From NCBI GenBank assembly GCA_964387495.1, contig CAYLXB010000001.1:62001-126000 (forward strand): a DNA stretch of 64,000 bases. The letters run 5' to 3'. The notes below the pieces were generated by a model. It made no database searches. It had not been told where the DNA came from and worked only from the letters and a program-made list of their open reading frames with translations. Shown piece by piece: positions 1 to 9,278 of this stretch; the first letter of the stretch is position 1, and each line of letters starts with the position of its first letter. This DNA comes from DSXF01 sp964387495 (lineage in GTDB: Bacteria > Chloroflexota > Anaerolineae > Anaerolineales > Villigracilaceae). A program made the position numbers and the translations under genes.

Positions 1-1371
1 CGGATAATAAATCTGGTTTGCCGGACCCCAGATAAAGTAATCTTCTTCAATGGCAGCTTTGGGGTAGTTGGCAATCAAGGTGGTATTTTGCTGCAACTGT
101 GGAACGCGCCAACTGACCTGCCACCAAAAGTCGTGAATGGTGGCAGTTTCCTGGGCATGGTCCAAGCCATTGGCAAAATGTGTAAAGACTGCAGAAGCCA
201 CCAACAACGACAACAGCCCCTGGCGTAGCCGTATATCTTTCAACCAGTCAAATAATACTGCCAGGATCAACAATGCCCCACCCAGGCTGACCAGGGTATA
301 ACGAGAATAGGCCGGGAAAATGATATGCCTCCCAACCAGAATGACAGGAACTATTCCGGCTAAGACCCAGACCAGGCCCAGCCAGAAGGCTTCGCGATGC
401 CAATCAACTATCCCGGGTACGCTCTCTTGATCCTGCACACGCCGCAGTCCAAACCAGGCAGCTGCAAAAGCCAAAGCAGCAATGCCCAGACCTGCCAGTG
501 CAGCTTTGACCTCCAAAGCAAAAGCAATGCGACTCAACGGGATTGTCCAAGCCAGGAACAACACATTGAAAACATCCTGGAGCAGGTAGATGCCCCAACT
601 TGCCAGTGTGTGTAACGGAGCATTGACCACAGCAACCAATTGTGGGCCAATATCCGTTGCACCGCGTTCACTCTCAAAGAAAAACAAGCGCCAGGCCAGG
701 AAGAAGACCGGAATAACAGCCAACGGCAACCAGGTTTGAATTGTCCGGTGCAGGACCGTCTTCCAACCACCCGGCTGCCGGTTGGCCAACAGGATGATCA
801 GTCCCAGGCGGGCAGCCTCGAAGCCTATGTAATATTCCATCTGGCCGAGATAAAACCAACCCAACAGAATGGACAGTCCGAAGAACACCACTTTCCCGGG
901 CAGACGTACGGTGAGCATGGCCTTGACGGTCAGCGCCAAGGAAAGCATGGCAGCAGCCAGCCCCACGATGTGGCACAAATAATCAATGGCATTGGGTTGT
1001 GACAGGAAGCCCGGATAAATCAAAAAAAGCAGTGCGGCCCAGGTTGCGGTCGAGTGCCTGCGCGGCCAAAGCATACGGAGCATCCATAAGTAGCACAACC
1101 CGCTCAACAGGCGAAAGGCAAATGCCGCTAAATTATATGGAAGTGGTTTTTCGCCAAACAAGATATAGGCCGGAATCATTACCAGGGCACGCGCCGGCCG
1201 GTCCACTGCAAAAATTTCCTTGAAAACGGATGGTCCGGACACGCGAGCAGCATACATCAAATACCAATCATCCTGATAATGGCCCAACAAACCCACCAGG
1301 GGCAGATAAGCCAGCCCGGCGATGATTGCCAGCAACACTCCAATCCAAATGTCTTGATATTTTTCTTTCAC
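1..1371 (-). CDS. GT-C-like polytopic membrane protein (partial, 3' end outside window)
   Basis: The frame is open for 457 codons from a GTG at 1371 to the left edge, so the C-terminus is missing. The protein is strongly hydrophobic, with roughly nine or more membrane helices. A QDDW acidic pair lies in the first extracytoplasmic loop, about residues 30-33; this position and motif are typical of GT-C glycosyltransferases that use lipid-linked sugar donors. The GTG overlaps the upstream stop codon by 4 nt (GTGA), which implies translational coupling. Its neighbours, a sugar-type dehydrogenase and a sulfotransferase, suggest cell-surface glycan work. The family is not certain, and it could be a non-catalytic membrane protein. 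The start choice rests on the overlap alone. Confidence 0.7.
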   Translation of the reverse strand, partial: MKEKYQDIWIGVLLAIIAGLAYLPLVGLLGHYQDDWYLMYAARVSGPSVFKEIFAVDRPARALVMIPAYILFGEKPLPYNLAAFAFRLLSGLCYLWMLRMLWPRRHSTATWAALLFLIYPGFLSQPNAIDYLCHIVGLAAAMLSLALTVKAMLTVRLPGKVVFFGLSILLGWFYLGQMEYYIGFEAARLGLIILLANRQPGGWKTVLHRTIQTWLPLAVIPVFFLAWRLFFFESERGATDIGPQLVAVVNAPLHTLASWGIYLLQDVFNVLFLAWTIPLSRIAFALEVKAALAGLGIAALAFAAAWFGLRRVQDQESVPGIVDWHREAFWLGLVWVLAGIVPVILVGRHIIFPAYSRYTLVSLGGALLILAVLFDWLKDIRLRQGLLSLLVASAVFTHFANGLDHAQETATIHDFWWQVSWRVPQLQQNTTLIANYPKAAIEEDYFIWGPANQIYYP

Positions 1372-2405
1372 TTTGCTACTCCATGCAAAGAAATGACACG
1401 GGCTTCCTGACCGGATTTAAGTGCAGCCAGGGCCATCTCCAGCGCACAAATGCCGTCCGGCAACGAACAGACCGGTTCGGCCTCCCCGCGCACCACCTCG
1501 ATGAAATGGCGCATTTGCGCCACGAAGAGCTGGTTTCGCTCAAAACCATCAGGCGGGGAATAATACGCGACCTTCGGCGCTGGTGGGTCAGCGCTCCAGG
1601 TGCCAAAGTCAGGATGACCCCGTAGGAAATGAAGAATACCGTCGGCATTGTCCCAGCGCAGAGTCCCATTTGAACCAACGATCTCCAGGCGGTGCACCGG
1701 CGGGCGCTGGAAATAGTTCAGGTGCACGCCGCCAACCACGCCATTTACGAAACGCAGTCCGATTTCAGCCACATCCTCCACATTTACTTCGAGAGGCGAG
1801 ATATGACCATTGAAGGACCAGAGAACATCCACATCGCCCAGCAAATATCGAAGATAGTCCAACGGATGCGTAAGGGTACGGATAACGCCGCCGCCCAGGT
1901 CAGCACGCGCGGCATAACTCTGGCGGTAGTCTTCCCACGGATGCCAGTTGGGAAGGTACTCACCCCAATACGCATGGACCGTCAATACCTTTCCAAGTTC
2001 ACCCATTTGGATAAGTTCCTGTGCCTTGTTAATTGTGGGATGGTAACGAAACTGGAAGCCGACCAGGATCCTGCTCCCGGTTTTCCCGGCGATTTTTTGC
2101 AGGATGTCCAGGCGGTCCAGGGAATGCGATACAGGTTTCTCCAAAAATATATGGCAGCCGGCTTCTGCCGCCGGAATGGCCACATCCAGATGCAGGGCAG
2201 TGGGGTTGGCGACCACCACTGCATCCGGTCTGTGTTTTTTAAGAGCCTCTTTCAAGTCGACTTCCATTGGGTAACCGGTTAGTTCATCATCAGGCAGGGT
2301 AGCACGATGGGTACGCAGAAGGATGATATCACCTTCGCCCATGGCAACCAAGTTGCGAAAGTGACGACGTCCAATGGAACCGAGGCCTGCAATGAGAGTT
2401 TTCAT
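1368..2405 (-). CDS. Gfo/Idh/MocA family oxidoreductase
   Basis: A 345-residue NAD(P)-dependent sugar-type dehydrogenase. The N-terminal Rossmann fold opens with a GLGSIGRRH motif (residues 7-15), and the EKP motif of the family (FLEKPVS) follows near residue 90. The C-terminal alpha/beta substrate domain is complete, and the length is normal for the family. The substrate cannot be told from sequence. Its position between a sulfotransferase gene (35 nt upstream) and a GT-C-like gene (4-nt overlap downstream) suggests that it modifies a nucleotide sugar or glycan residue in the same pathway. That role is inference; the family assignment is firm. Confidence 0.88.
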   Translation of the reverse strand: MKTLIAGLGSIGRRHFRNLVAMGEGDIILLRTHRATLPDDELTGYPMEVDLKEALKKHRPDAVVVANPTALHLDVAIPAAEAGCHIFLEKPVSHSLDRLDILQKIAGKTGSRILVGFQFRYHPTINKAQELIQMGELGKVLTVHAYWGEYLPNWHPWEDYRQSYAARADLGGGVIRTLTHPLDYLRYLLGDVDVLWSFNGHISPLEVNVEDVAEIGLRFVNGVVGGVHLNYFQRPPVHRLEIVGSNGTLRWDNADGILHFLRGHPDFGTWSADPPAPKVAYYSPPDGFERNQLFVAQMRHFIEVVRGEAEPVCSLPDGICALEMALAALKSGQEARVISLHGVAK

Positions 2406-2440
2406 CTAAATCTTTTCACCTGGTATTGCTGGAATTGAAA

Positions 2441-3466
2441 TCACCAATCCTGTGAATTTTCATACTTCCAATGTATCAGCATCTCACCTGCGGCTTCCTT
2501 GAACACTGCCTTATCACGTGCGGTGAAGAGGCGTTGCCAGTTGCCAGCCTGCCCCTTGGGCAGGAAGGATGAGATGTCTCCATTTCTCCTGGCCTGCCAT
2601 TCCTCGTCAGGATTGGACGACATTTCATCCAGGATGGATTTTTCCAATGCCAAATCTACTTTGACGCCCAGGAATTCCCACAATCTTTTCATTTCCTCGT
2701 AAGAGCATTTCAATAAATCTTCAAAGCGCAGAACAAAATAATTCTCATTAAAGAGCTTGCGGCCTTGATCATCGACCTCCTGCAAGTTGGTTGCCCAACC
2801 GGCGGCCACCCGGCGGATGAAGGCCTCGGTAAAGATCGAGCGGCGTCCATCTGTAAAAGGAGTGGGGTCCAGGCGAAGTTCTGCAAGAATGCGCCAATCT
2901 TCAGCAGTCAGAAACTTCGATTCTTCCACAAAGTTGCGGAATCTTTCAGAGATCAACACATCGCGCCCATCACGGACAATGTAGACCAGTTTTGCATCCG
3001 GGTAGACCGAGAGCAGGTCGCGCACAGCCTGTGCATGGATGGTGGAAGAGGGGCTTTTATCACCAACAATGTGTTTGCCAACACGAGCCGCGTCGCGCTC
3101 CAGAATGATGTCCGCCGCAGCGCGCAAAACAAGCGGAGAGAGGTCGCGGCCCTGATTCCAACGGTTGGACTTGCGTGCCAGCCATTCTTCCGCATCAGGC
3201 GTATTTACCAATGACTTGAGCAACGGATAGCGCGTGAAAAAATGGGCCTGGTAATTACAATGCACCTCAGGGTGAAGGCGGACAAGACGCATAAGCAGCG
3301 TCGTTCCAGAGCGGGCATGGCCGAAGATGAAGAATTTCTCGCGTGAGAAGAACTGCTTTATTTCCGCCACTTCCTCGGCAGTGATGGCAGGGATAGGGTT
3401 GCGTTTTACTTTTCTAGGGTCACCCTTGAGCAGAATACGGGCGGCAGATTTGAAACGAGAAAGCAT
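2441..3466 (-). CDS. Sulfotransferase family protein
   Basis: A 341-residue protein with the 5'-phosphosulfate-binding loop of PAPS-dependent sulfotransferases (FGHARSGTTLLMRLV, about residues 48-62). A second conserved block, VRDGRDVLISERFRNF near residue 165, matches the 3'-phosphate-binding region. It would transfer sulfate from PAPS to a hydroxyl or amine acceptor, probably a glycan or lipid head group given the adjacent dehydrogenase and GT-C-like genes. It starts with ATG at 3466. No signal peptide is visible, so cytoplasmic action is expected. The acceptor is unknown. No PAPS-synthesis genes are in the window. Confidence 0.85.
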   Translation of the reverse strand: MLSRFKSAARILLKGDPRKVKRNPIPAITAEEVAEIKQFFSREKFFIFGHARSGTTLLMRLVRLHPEVHCNYQAHFFTRYPLLKSLVNTPDAEEWLARKSNRWNQGRDLSPLVLRAAADIILERDAARVGKHIVGDKSPSSTIHAQAVRDLLSVYPDAKLVYIVRDGRDVLISERFRNFVEESKFLTAEDWRILAELRLDPTPFTDGRRSIFTEAFIRRVAAGWATNLQEVDDQGRKLFNENYFVLRFEDLLKCSYEEMKRLWEFLGVKVDLALEKSILDEMSSNPDEEWQARRNGDISSFLPKGQAGNWQRLFTARDKAVFKEAAGEMLIHWKYENSQDW

Positions 3467-3536
3467 TATGGCGGTTCTCCAGGTTTATTCACGAGATATT
3501 CTTCTTGCACCATTCAGTACAGTTCGCGTCCCGATT

Positions 3537-3968
3537 TTACCTCTTCCAATTCAACATCACCAACCCTGCCAGGCAAACCAAAATACCCAGAATATTCACC
3601 CAGGAGATTTTGTCCTTAAAGAGGAAAATCGCCACAGGGACAAGGATGAGTGACGCCACCACATTAACCAGCACAGCAGCAATGCCCAGGTTCCAACCAG
3701 CACGATAGGTGAGCAGGAAGCCGAATTCAATGCCAACAATGGCAACCGCAAGGCCCACGCTGGCCCAATTCAACTGTTTGAGCTCTACCAGGATGCCATT
3801 TCGAACAGGGAAAAAGAAAAAGGTGAACAAAGTGACTGCAAAAGCAGCTGCATAAGTCACCAACAAAGATACGCTAAAATTGACGCCAGCCGGTGTGCTC
3901 TTGGCAACAAAATGATAGAGTGCACTGGAAAGAATTGCAAGCGTGATCGAGAAGTAGAAAATGAACAT
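3537..3968 (-). CDS. Small EamA/DMT-type transporter (single repeat)
   Basis: A 143-residue protein with four or five membrane helices, about half the length of a ten-helix EamA transporter. The C-terminal helix-loop-helix (FLFKDKISWVNILGILVCLAGLVML) is the hallmark end of an EamA repeat. Proteins of this size act as dimers, like the SMR and ArnE/ArnF families, and move small solutes or lipid-linked sugars. It sits 48 nt downstream of a nitroreductase gene and 70 nt upstream of the sulfotransferase gene on the same strand. A role as a flippase subunit for the surface-glycan cluster is possible but unproven. Confidence 0.75.
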   Translation of the reverse strand: MFIFYFSITLAILSSALYHFVAKSTPAGVNFSVSLLVTYAAAFAVTLFTFFFFPVRNGILVELKQLNWASVGLAVAIVGIEFGFLLTYRAGWNLGIAAVLVNVVASLILVPVAIFLFKDKISWVNILGILVCLAGLVMLNWKR

Positions 3969-4016
3969 AAAAAAGATGTCCGTTTTACTGGCACAAACGC
4001 CAGCAGTGGAATCTAT

Positions 4017-4796
4017 TTACGACTTTACCCATTCCCGCAACACCGCCCTGACCGAACGGCTCATTTCCACAGAGAAATCAGCGCTGAACTTGCGCACGTA
4101 GTTGGCCTGTCCGGCATTGGTCGGAGCGGACGGATCGCTGCTTTTGGGACGTCTCTGTTCCTGTTCTCGAAACATCTCGGCAAATTCAGCCGGAGAGAGC
4201 CGCTGATATTGGTTCTCGAAAACGATGAACTTCTGGTCAAAGCGTGTTGTCTGCTGACGCTTCTTCTGTCCCTCAGTGGGATAGCCAAAACACAGCATGC
4301 AGATGGGGAATGTATATTGCGGCAAAGCAAACATTTCCCGGTGAGTTTCATACTGCTCTATGATATCCCCAATGTAGCACGATCCAAGTCCCAGTGATTC
4401 GGCCGCAATCACTGCAGTCTGGGCAGCAATCAGCGCGTCACAGCAGGCAAGAAACAGGTCACCCTCTTCCGGCTTGCGCATGGGGGCACCTTTTTGCTGA
4501 CAGAGTCCTTCAACACCACTAGCAAGGTAATAATCATACCAGCGCTGGTAATCAGCCAGGAAAATCCAGACCATGGGTGCTTTGGCAATGAAGGGCTGAT
4601 TGTCACAGGTAACAGACAGCTGGTCCTTAAGGCATTGGTCCGTGATATCCAGAATGGAATACAGGAGCATGTTCCCGGCGGTGGGAGCACGCAGGGTCGC
4701 TTCCAGAATCTGTGCCCGGATTTCACGTGGGATTGGAGTGCTTTCATAGACGCGTACTGATTTACGTTTGAGTAAAAGTTCCAGAGTCGAGTTCAT
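4017..4796 (-). CDS. Nitroreductase family protein
   Basis: A 259-residue FMN-dependent nitroreductase-fold protein. It opens with the family motif RKSVRVYESTPIP followed by LRAPTAGNML, which forms part of the FMN site. GLGSCYIGDI in the middle is the second flavin-binding block. The ATG at 4796 is chosen because GGAGAG lies about 9 nt upstream; the in-frame ATG at 4820 has no such site. The C-terminal roughly 60 residues extend beyond a minimal nitroreductase. The substrate is unknown; members reduce nitroaromatics, quinones or flavins with NAD(P)H. It is separated from gdhA by a strong terminator, so it probably has its own promoter and leads the leftward gene run. Confidence 0.85.
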   Translation of the reverse strand: MNSTLELLLKRKSVRVYESTPIPREIRAQILEATLRAPTAGNMLLYSILDITDQCLKDQLSVTCDNQPFIAKAPMVWIFLADYQRWYDYYLASGVEGLCQQKGAPMRKPEEGDLFLACCDALIAAQTAVIAAESLGLGSCYIGDIIEQYETHREMFALPQYTFPICMLCFGYPTEGQKKRQQTTRFDQKFIVFENQYQRLSPAEFAEMFREQEQRRPKSSDPSAPTNAGQANYVRKFSADFSVEMSRSVRAVLREWVKS

Positions 4797-4893
4797 GCAA
4801 GTCTCTCTCCTGACGCCCAACTATACAGCAGATTCCGACTCTCTGCAACATTCCAATCGCGAGGGGAAGAGCATGCCAGTGGAAATCAGGACA

Positions 4894-4927
4894 AAAACTC
4901 CCCTGCTCTGCGAGGCAGGGGAGTTTT
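4894..4927 (-). terminator. Rho-independent terminator after gdhA
   Basis: A perfect 13-bp inverted repeat (4894-4906 with 4915-4927) has an 8-nt loop and A/T runs on both sides. On the minus strand it ends in a T-rich tract, 26 nt beyond the gdhA stop codon. The symmetric A and T runs mean it could act in either direction. Confidence 0.85.
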
Positions 4928-4952
4928 ATTTACTTCTTCAACAGCGCTGAAA

Positions 4953-6239
4953 TTACACCCAACCACGCAGTTGCATGGCTTTGGCTACACGATCGATGGC
5001 GACCATATAGGCTGCGTCGCGCATGTAAACCTTCTGCTTGAGGGACATATCCAGCACAGCATGGAAGGCGGAAGTCATTTTCTGATCAAGCTTCTGTAGA
5101 ACTTCGTCCTTCGGCCAGTAGTAATTGGCATCGTTCTGGACGCTCTCGAAGTATGAGCAGGTCACGCCACCAGCGTTGCACAGGAAGTCAGGAATATCGA
5201 AGATATTGTTCTTCTGGAAGTATTCGTCAGCTTCGGGCGTGCAGGGGCCGTTGGCACCTTCGGCCACGATCTTGACGCGCTTGGAAATCTTTTTGACAGT
5301 CTCGGCATTGACAGTTCCGGAAAGGGCACCGGGCATAATCACATCGACATCCTTGGCAATCCAGGCGTCGCCATCCTCGACCTTGTAACCGGCAGCCTGA
5401 GCTTTGGCCTTGTCAATCGTGCCGTACTGATCGGTGATGCTCATCAGATAGCGCGGGTCAATGCCACCGTCCTTGCTGTAAGTATAGGCGCATTTGTCGT
5501 TGCGATCCCAGCAGGAAACACAGGCAACCGTACCGCCCAGCATTTCGATAAAGCCAATGGCTGCATACTGGGTTACATTACCGAAGCCCTGCATGGCTGC
5601 CACAGATTTCTTCGGGTCGATATTCAGGTGTTTCATGGCCTCACGGACAGTATAGATTACACCATAACCGGTAGCTTCAGTACGGCCTTCCGAACCACCG
5701 CCGCCCAGGGGCTTGCCCGTGAAGACACCGGGGGTATACTGGCCGACCAGTTTGGAGTACTCATCCATCATCCAGCCCATCATCTGCGGGGTAGTGCCGA
5801 CATCCGGAGCCGGGACATCCTGGCGGGGACCAATATTCTTCCACATCTTTTGTACCCAACCGCGGCACAGACGTTCCTTCTCACCCACAGACAGGGTAGC
5901 AGGATCCACGACGATACCGCCTTTTCCACCGCCCAACGGGATATCGGCCACGGCGCATTTCCACGTCATCCAGGTCGCCAGAGCGCGGACCATATCAAAG
6001 GTCTCAGACTGGTGGAAGCGGATGCCACCTTTGTTGGGCCCGCGAGCGTCATTGTGCTGAACGCGGAAACCCTGGAAGACCTTGATTGAGCCATCATCCA
6101 TGCGGACAGGGATGCGGAATGAGTATTCACGCATCGGCCAGCGCAGTACTTCAGCTACCTGCGGATCGAGTTTAAGCAGTTTGGCAACATGATCAAATTG
6201 CTTCTGCGCCATCTCGAATTCATTGAACTTTTCAGCCAT
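4953..6239 (-). CDS. gdhA: Glutamate dehydrogenase (Glu/Leu/Phe/Val dehydrogenase family)
   Basis: A 428-residue enzyme that interconverts glutamate and 2-oxoglutarate plus ammonia using NAD(P). The substrate domain shows GGIRFHQSETFDMVRALA and WKCAVADIPLGGGKGG, which carry the catalytic lysines. The coenzyme domain has AMQGFGNVTQYAA, a Rossmann glycine pattern. The length fits the bacterial/archaeal short hexameric type. GAGGAGA lies just upstream of the ATG. The gene has its own 17-spaced promoter (6369-6397) and a terminator, so it appears monocistronic. NAD versus NADP preference cannot be judged safely. Confidence 0.95.
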   Translation of the reverse strand: MAEKFNEFEMAQKQFDHVAKLLKLDPQVAEVLRWPMREYSFRIPVRMDDGSIKVFQGFRVQHNDARGPNKGGIRFHQSETFDMVRALATWMTWKCAVADIPLGGGKGGIVVDPATLSVGEKERLCRGWVQKMWKNIGPRQDVPAPDVGTTPQMMGWMMDEYSKLVGQYTPGVFTGKPLGGGGSEGRTEATGYGVIYTVREAMKHLNIDPKKSVAAMQGFGNVTQYAAIGFIEMLGGTVACVSCWDRNDKCAYTYSKDGGIDPRYLMSITDQYGTIDKAKAQAAGYKVEDGDAWIAKDVDVIMPGALSGTVNAETVKKISKRVKIVAEGANGPCTPEADEYFQKNNIFDIPDFLCNAGGVTCSYFESVQNDANYYWPKDEVLQKLDQKMTSAFHAVLDMSLKQKVYMRDAAYMVAIDRVAKAMQLRGWV

Positions 6240-6368
6240 TTTTGTCTCCTCAGAAGGTAAGAAAAAATATAAGCGGACACCACGGTTCGGCGCCCGCTAC
6301 ATTCCACGAATTATGTTGCAAAATTCAACCATCTCTACCAACTCCTGCTTGTGAAGTTTTGCACATAG

Positions 6369-6397
6369 AATTTACTCTCTATTCGCCCCGCCGTCAA
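6369..6397 (-). promoter_or_regulatory. Promoter of gdhA
   Basis: TTGACG (-35, at 6397-6392) and TAAATT (-10, at 6374-6369) are separated by 17 nt on the minus strand, about 130 nt upstream of the gdhA ATG. The long 5' leader contains no element I recognise. Confidence 0.6.
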
Positions 6398-6439
6398 GAT
6401 GAGAGTTATCACATAATTTGTCTGACAGACGGCGTACAA

Positions 6440-7879
6440 TCAGGACCTCAACTGCCGCTCTAATTCCTGACGAACTACCTGTGGGTTGGCCTTGCCAGAC
6501 GCCTTTTTCATCACCTGACCGAAGAGCCAATTCATCAGTGTTTCCTTCCCCGAACGGTAACTGGCTGTTTCAGCAGGGTTTTCAGCCAATACCTGGCGCA
6601 CCAAATCAGCAATCAACCCAACATCCGAGACCTGACGCAGCCCGCGATTCGAGATGATCACCTCGGCAGACTGCCCGCTGGCGAACATCTCTGCCAGCAC
6701 ATCCTTTCCAGTCGGCTGGTTGATCTCACCGCCTGCCGCCAGCATCACCAACTCAGCCAAATTTTCTGGACGGACCCTGCCCAGGTCAGCCAAGCCGCCA
6801 GCCCGGTTCATTAGAGCGAACAGATCACCCAAAAGCCAGTTTGCGAGCGTTTTGGGGGCAACCGCGGGCGGGAGGTTACGGAGCGCAGACTCAAAGTAAT
6901 CAGCGGTGACTTTTTCAGATACCAACAGGAGGGCATCCTGGTTTGTCAAGCCATACTGCCCCGTAAACCGCTGAAATTTCTGGCGCGGCAGTTCAGGTAA
7001 TGTGGCACGAACCTGCTGGACCCATTCGTCTGTTACCACCAGAGGAGGAAGATCAGGCTCAGGAAAGTAACGATAATCGTGAGCATCTTCCTTGCTGCGC
7101 TGGGAAAAGGTACACTGGCGAGATTCGTCCCACCCAAGCGTTTCTTGATCCACCACCCCGCCGGAGGCAAGCAGGCGGGACTGGCGGTCGATTTCAAAGG
7201 CCACAGCGCGCTCCAGCGCGCGGAAGCTATTTAAATTTTTGATCTCAACGCGGGTGCCCAGCAGCTCACTCCCTACCGGCCGCACAGAGACATTGGCTTC
7301 AAAACGGATAACCCCTTTCTCCATATCGCCGGAGTTGACTTCCAAATAGCACAAGATTTCGCGCAGGGTTTCACCATAGGCGCGGGCAGACTCCACAGAT
7401 CGTATATCCGGTTCGGAGACAATTTCCAAAAGGGGTACGCCGGCACGATTCAGATCCAGGAGAGAACCGTCCTCGATATGCGTAAGCTTACCGGTATCCT
7501 CTTCGAGATGTACACGGCAAATGCGAATGGCCATCTCTCCGGTAGAAGTCCGGATGACAAGCTGACCATGTTCAGCCAGGGGGAGTTCATACTGCGAAAT
7601 CTGATATCCCTTGGGCAGGTCAGGATAAAAATAATTCTTACGTGCAAAAATGCTGGTGGGGTTGATCTCACACCTCAACGCCAAGGCTACGCGCAAACCA
7701 AATTCAACAGCCTTGCGGTTGACCACCGGCAATGCCCCCGGCATCCCGGCACAAACAGGACAGACAGCGGTATTCGGAGTAGCCTGGATCGAGTCGACCA
7801 CTTGACAGGAACAAAACATCTTGGACTGCGTTTGCAATTCAGCATGCACTTCCAAGCCAATAACAGGTTCAAAGTCCAC
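6440..7879 (-). CDS. gatB: Asp-tRNA(Asn)/Glu-tRNA(Gln) amidotransferase subunit B
   Basis: A 479-residue GatB, the kinase and tRNA-binding subunit of the GatCAB complex that converts mischarged Glu-tRNA(Gln) or Asp-tRNA(Asn). It begins with VIGLEVHAELQTQSKMFCSC and contains the CPVCAGMPGALPVVN zinc/kinase region and the RIGVPLLEIV-like block (here RAGVPLLEIVSEPDIRS). The C-terminal YqeY-like tail is complete. The start is GTG at 7879, with AAAGG about 9 nt upstream. gatA and gatC are not in the window. A run of seven T lies between the upstream 121-codon gene and this one. Confidence 0.95.
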   Translation of the reverse strand: MDFEPVIGLEVHAELQTQSKMFCSCQVVDSIQATPNTAVCPVCAGMPGALPVVNRKAVEFGLRVALALRCEINPTSIFARKNYFYPDLPKGYQISQYELPLAEHGQLVIRTSTGEMAIRICRVHLEEDTGKLTHIEDGSLLDLNRAGVPLLEIVSEPDIRSVESARAYGETLREILCYLEVNSGDMEKGVIRFEANVSVRPVGSELLGTRVEIKNLNSFRALERAVAFEIDRQSRLLASGGVVDQETLGWDESRQCTFSQRSKEDAHDYRYFPEPDLPPLVVTDEWVQQVRATLPELPRQKFQRFTGQYGLTNQDALLLVSEKVTADYFESALRNLPPAVAPKTLANWLLGDLFALMNRAGGLADLGRVRPENLAELVMLAAGGEINQPTGKDVLAEMFASGQSAEVIISNRGLRQVSDVGLIADLVRQVLAENPAETASYRSGKETLMNWLFGQVMKKASGKANPQVVRQELERQLRS

Positions 7880-7935
7880 GCTCTAATGCCTTTCAAAAAA
7901 ACAGAGGGTGGGGCTGCGCCCATCCTCCGTGCAGA

Positions 7936-8301
7936 TCAGTCTTCGTCGCTTCCGGCGCCCTCGTCGTCACCTGGATCGAACTCCAGTTCGACTTTTTCCG
8001 AATCAAGGTAAATCCATAAAAAGAGCACATCGCCGTCCATGGTCTTCAGATGACGGGCCGCCAGAATAGGAGCACGCTGCTCAAGGCCAATTTCATCACG
8101 ATAATGCAGGTGCATCGGTGTCCCCTTGTGCCAGGCGCGGTAACAGCGTTCCACCAACTGCGGACCGTTGAACGTGCGCAAACGAGTCAGAGCAGGAATG
8201 GAATTTTGTGGCCCTTCGTTCAGACCAAGTGCCCAGCCATCCTGTACAGCCTCAAAGACCGGCGGTGGGCCTTCAATAATTGTGATCTTATTTTCGTCCA
8301 T
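7936..8301 (-). CDS. Hypothetical protein with acidic C-terminus
   Basis: I do not recognise this 121-residue protein. It is soluble, with no signal peptide or membrane helix, and ends in an acidic tail rich in D and E (about the last 15 residues). The ATG at 8301 is preferred over the in-frame ATG at 8328 because GGGAAG lies 5 nt upstream of it. It lies 56 nt upstream of gatB on the same strand and may be cotranscribed with it. Clean coding character, with no overlapping alternative frame, supports a real gene. No function can be assigned. Confidence 0.65.
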   Translation of the reverse strand: MDENKITIIEGPPPVFEAVQDGWALGLNEGPQNSIPALTRLRTFNGPQLVERCYRAWHKGTPMHLHYRDEIGLEQRAPILAARHLKTMDGDVLFLWIYLDSEKVELEFDPGDDEGAGSDED

Positions 8302-8466
8302 CGTCTTCCCAATTCGCGGCGAAATCATACCATAAAAACGGGGAAACCCGGAAAATATTCAGCACATACTTTTGAAAGGCAATTGTCCGGATTCAGATTG
8401 TCGTCGAACATTCACCCTGTGCTATACTTTACCAACTGGATTACGTTTATGGTAAGGAGATGACTA

Positions 8467-8916
8467 ATGCAAATACCCGCGAGTATCTGGCTCTTGCTGG
8501 GGATCTCGATCGTTGTTATCGTTGCAGTGCTGGTGTGGCTTTTTGGCCGGGCACGCTGCATCAACCTGACCAGCACGCATGCCCCGGATGAAAAACCAGA
8601 ATGGATGCGCTCCATGCCACCTCAAGAAACCATCACAGCAACGCAGGCAGATGGTGAGGGGATCATGCTCTTTGACCAGGACGATGGCGAACAACTGGCT
8701 GCACCCTTTGCCGAGCAAGTAGAGGATATCCTGCGTGCAGAGTTGGACAAGGATCCAAAATTAGCAGGCCTGAACGTGGATTTTGGCACAAGTGAATCCG
8801 GCGGACTGGAAATCTGGGTGGACGGCAAAGCCTATACGGCAATCGACCAACTATCGGATGAACACCTTCGTACTGCCATTCGCCGGGCCAGCCAAAAGTG
8901 GCAGAAGAGTAAATAG
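8467..8916 (+). CDS. Membrane-anchored hypothetical protein
   Basis: A 149-residue protein with one N-terminal membrane helix (about residues 8-25) followed by a soluble domain. The orientation is probably N-out or a simple anchor, because an Arg lies directly after the helix. The soluble part is acidic in the middle and ends in a basic segment (AIRRASQKWQKSK). AAGGAG sits 7 nt before the ATG and a TATACT box lies about 40 nt upstream. The next gene starts 17 nt downstream, so the two are probably cotranscribed. I do not recognise the family. Confidence 0.7.
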   Translation: MQIPASIWLLLGISIVVIVAVLVWLFGRARCINLTSTHAPDEKPEWMRSMPPQETITATQADGEGIMLFDQDDGEQLAAPFAEQVEDILRAELDKDPKLAGLNVDFGTSESGGLEIWVDGKAYTAIDQLSDEHLRTAIRRASQKWQKSK

Positions 8917-8933
8917 GCAGGCGGTCCGCCTCC

Positions 8934-9278
8934 ATGCATAAACTGGTCATACTCTTCGAAACCCCGCCCGACTGGCCGGCCTTCGAAGCTGGCTGGCAAA
9001 CTTTCATGGGACTGGCAGAACAAATGCCTGGTCTGTGCGACGAGACGGTCAGCGAGGTACAGGATATTCTGTTTGGCCCGCATGGACACGCGTTCATCAA
9101 AATTCACGAATTTTACTTTGCTACCCGCGAGGCACTGGATGCAGCCATGCAATCCCCGGCCGGACAGGAAGCCGGACATTGGCTGCATACTTTTACTGGC
9201 GGGAAATTCATCCTCCTGACTGCCCGGCACATGCTGGTCGGTCCGGAAGTTTTTACAAAGCCCTCACAATCCGCCTGA
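8934..9278 (+). CDS. EthD/ABM-like dimeric alpha-beta barrel protein (putative)
   Basis: A 114-residue protein beginning MHKLVILFETPPDW, with the beta-alpha-beta layout and the FAT-x-EALDAAMQSPAGQEAG segment seen in EthD-type stress-response ferredoxin-like barrels. These small proteins bind or degrade hydrophobic compounds as dimers. Its 3' end overlaps the 3' end of pyrD on the other strand by 26 bp. The assignment rests on pattern similarity only and could be wrong at family level. The gene itself looks real, being preceded at 17 nt by a codirectional gene. Confidence 0.6.
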   Translation: MHKLVILFETPPDWPAFEAGWQTFMGLAEQMPGLCDETVSEVQDILFGPHGHAFIKIHEFYFATREALDAAMQSPAGQEAGHWLHTFTGGKFILLTARHMLVGPEVFTKPSQSA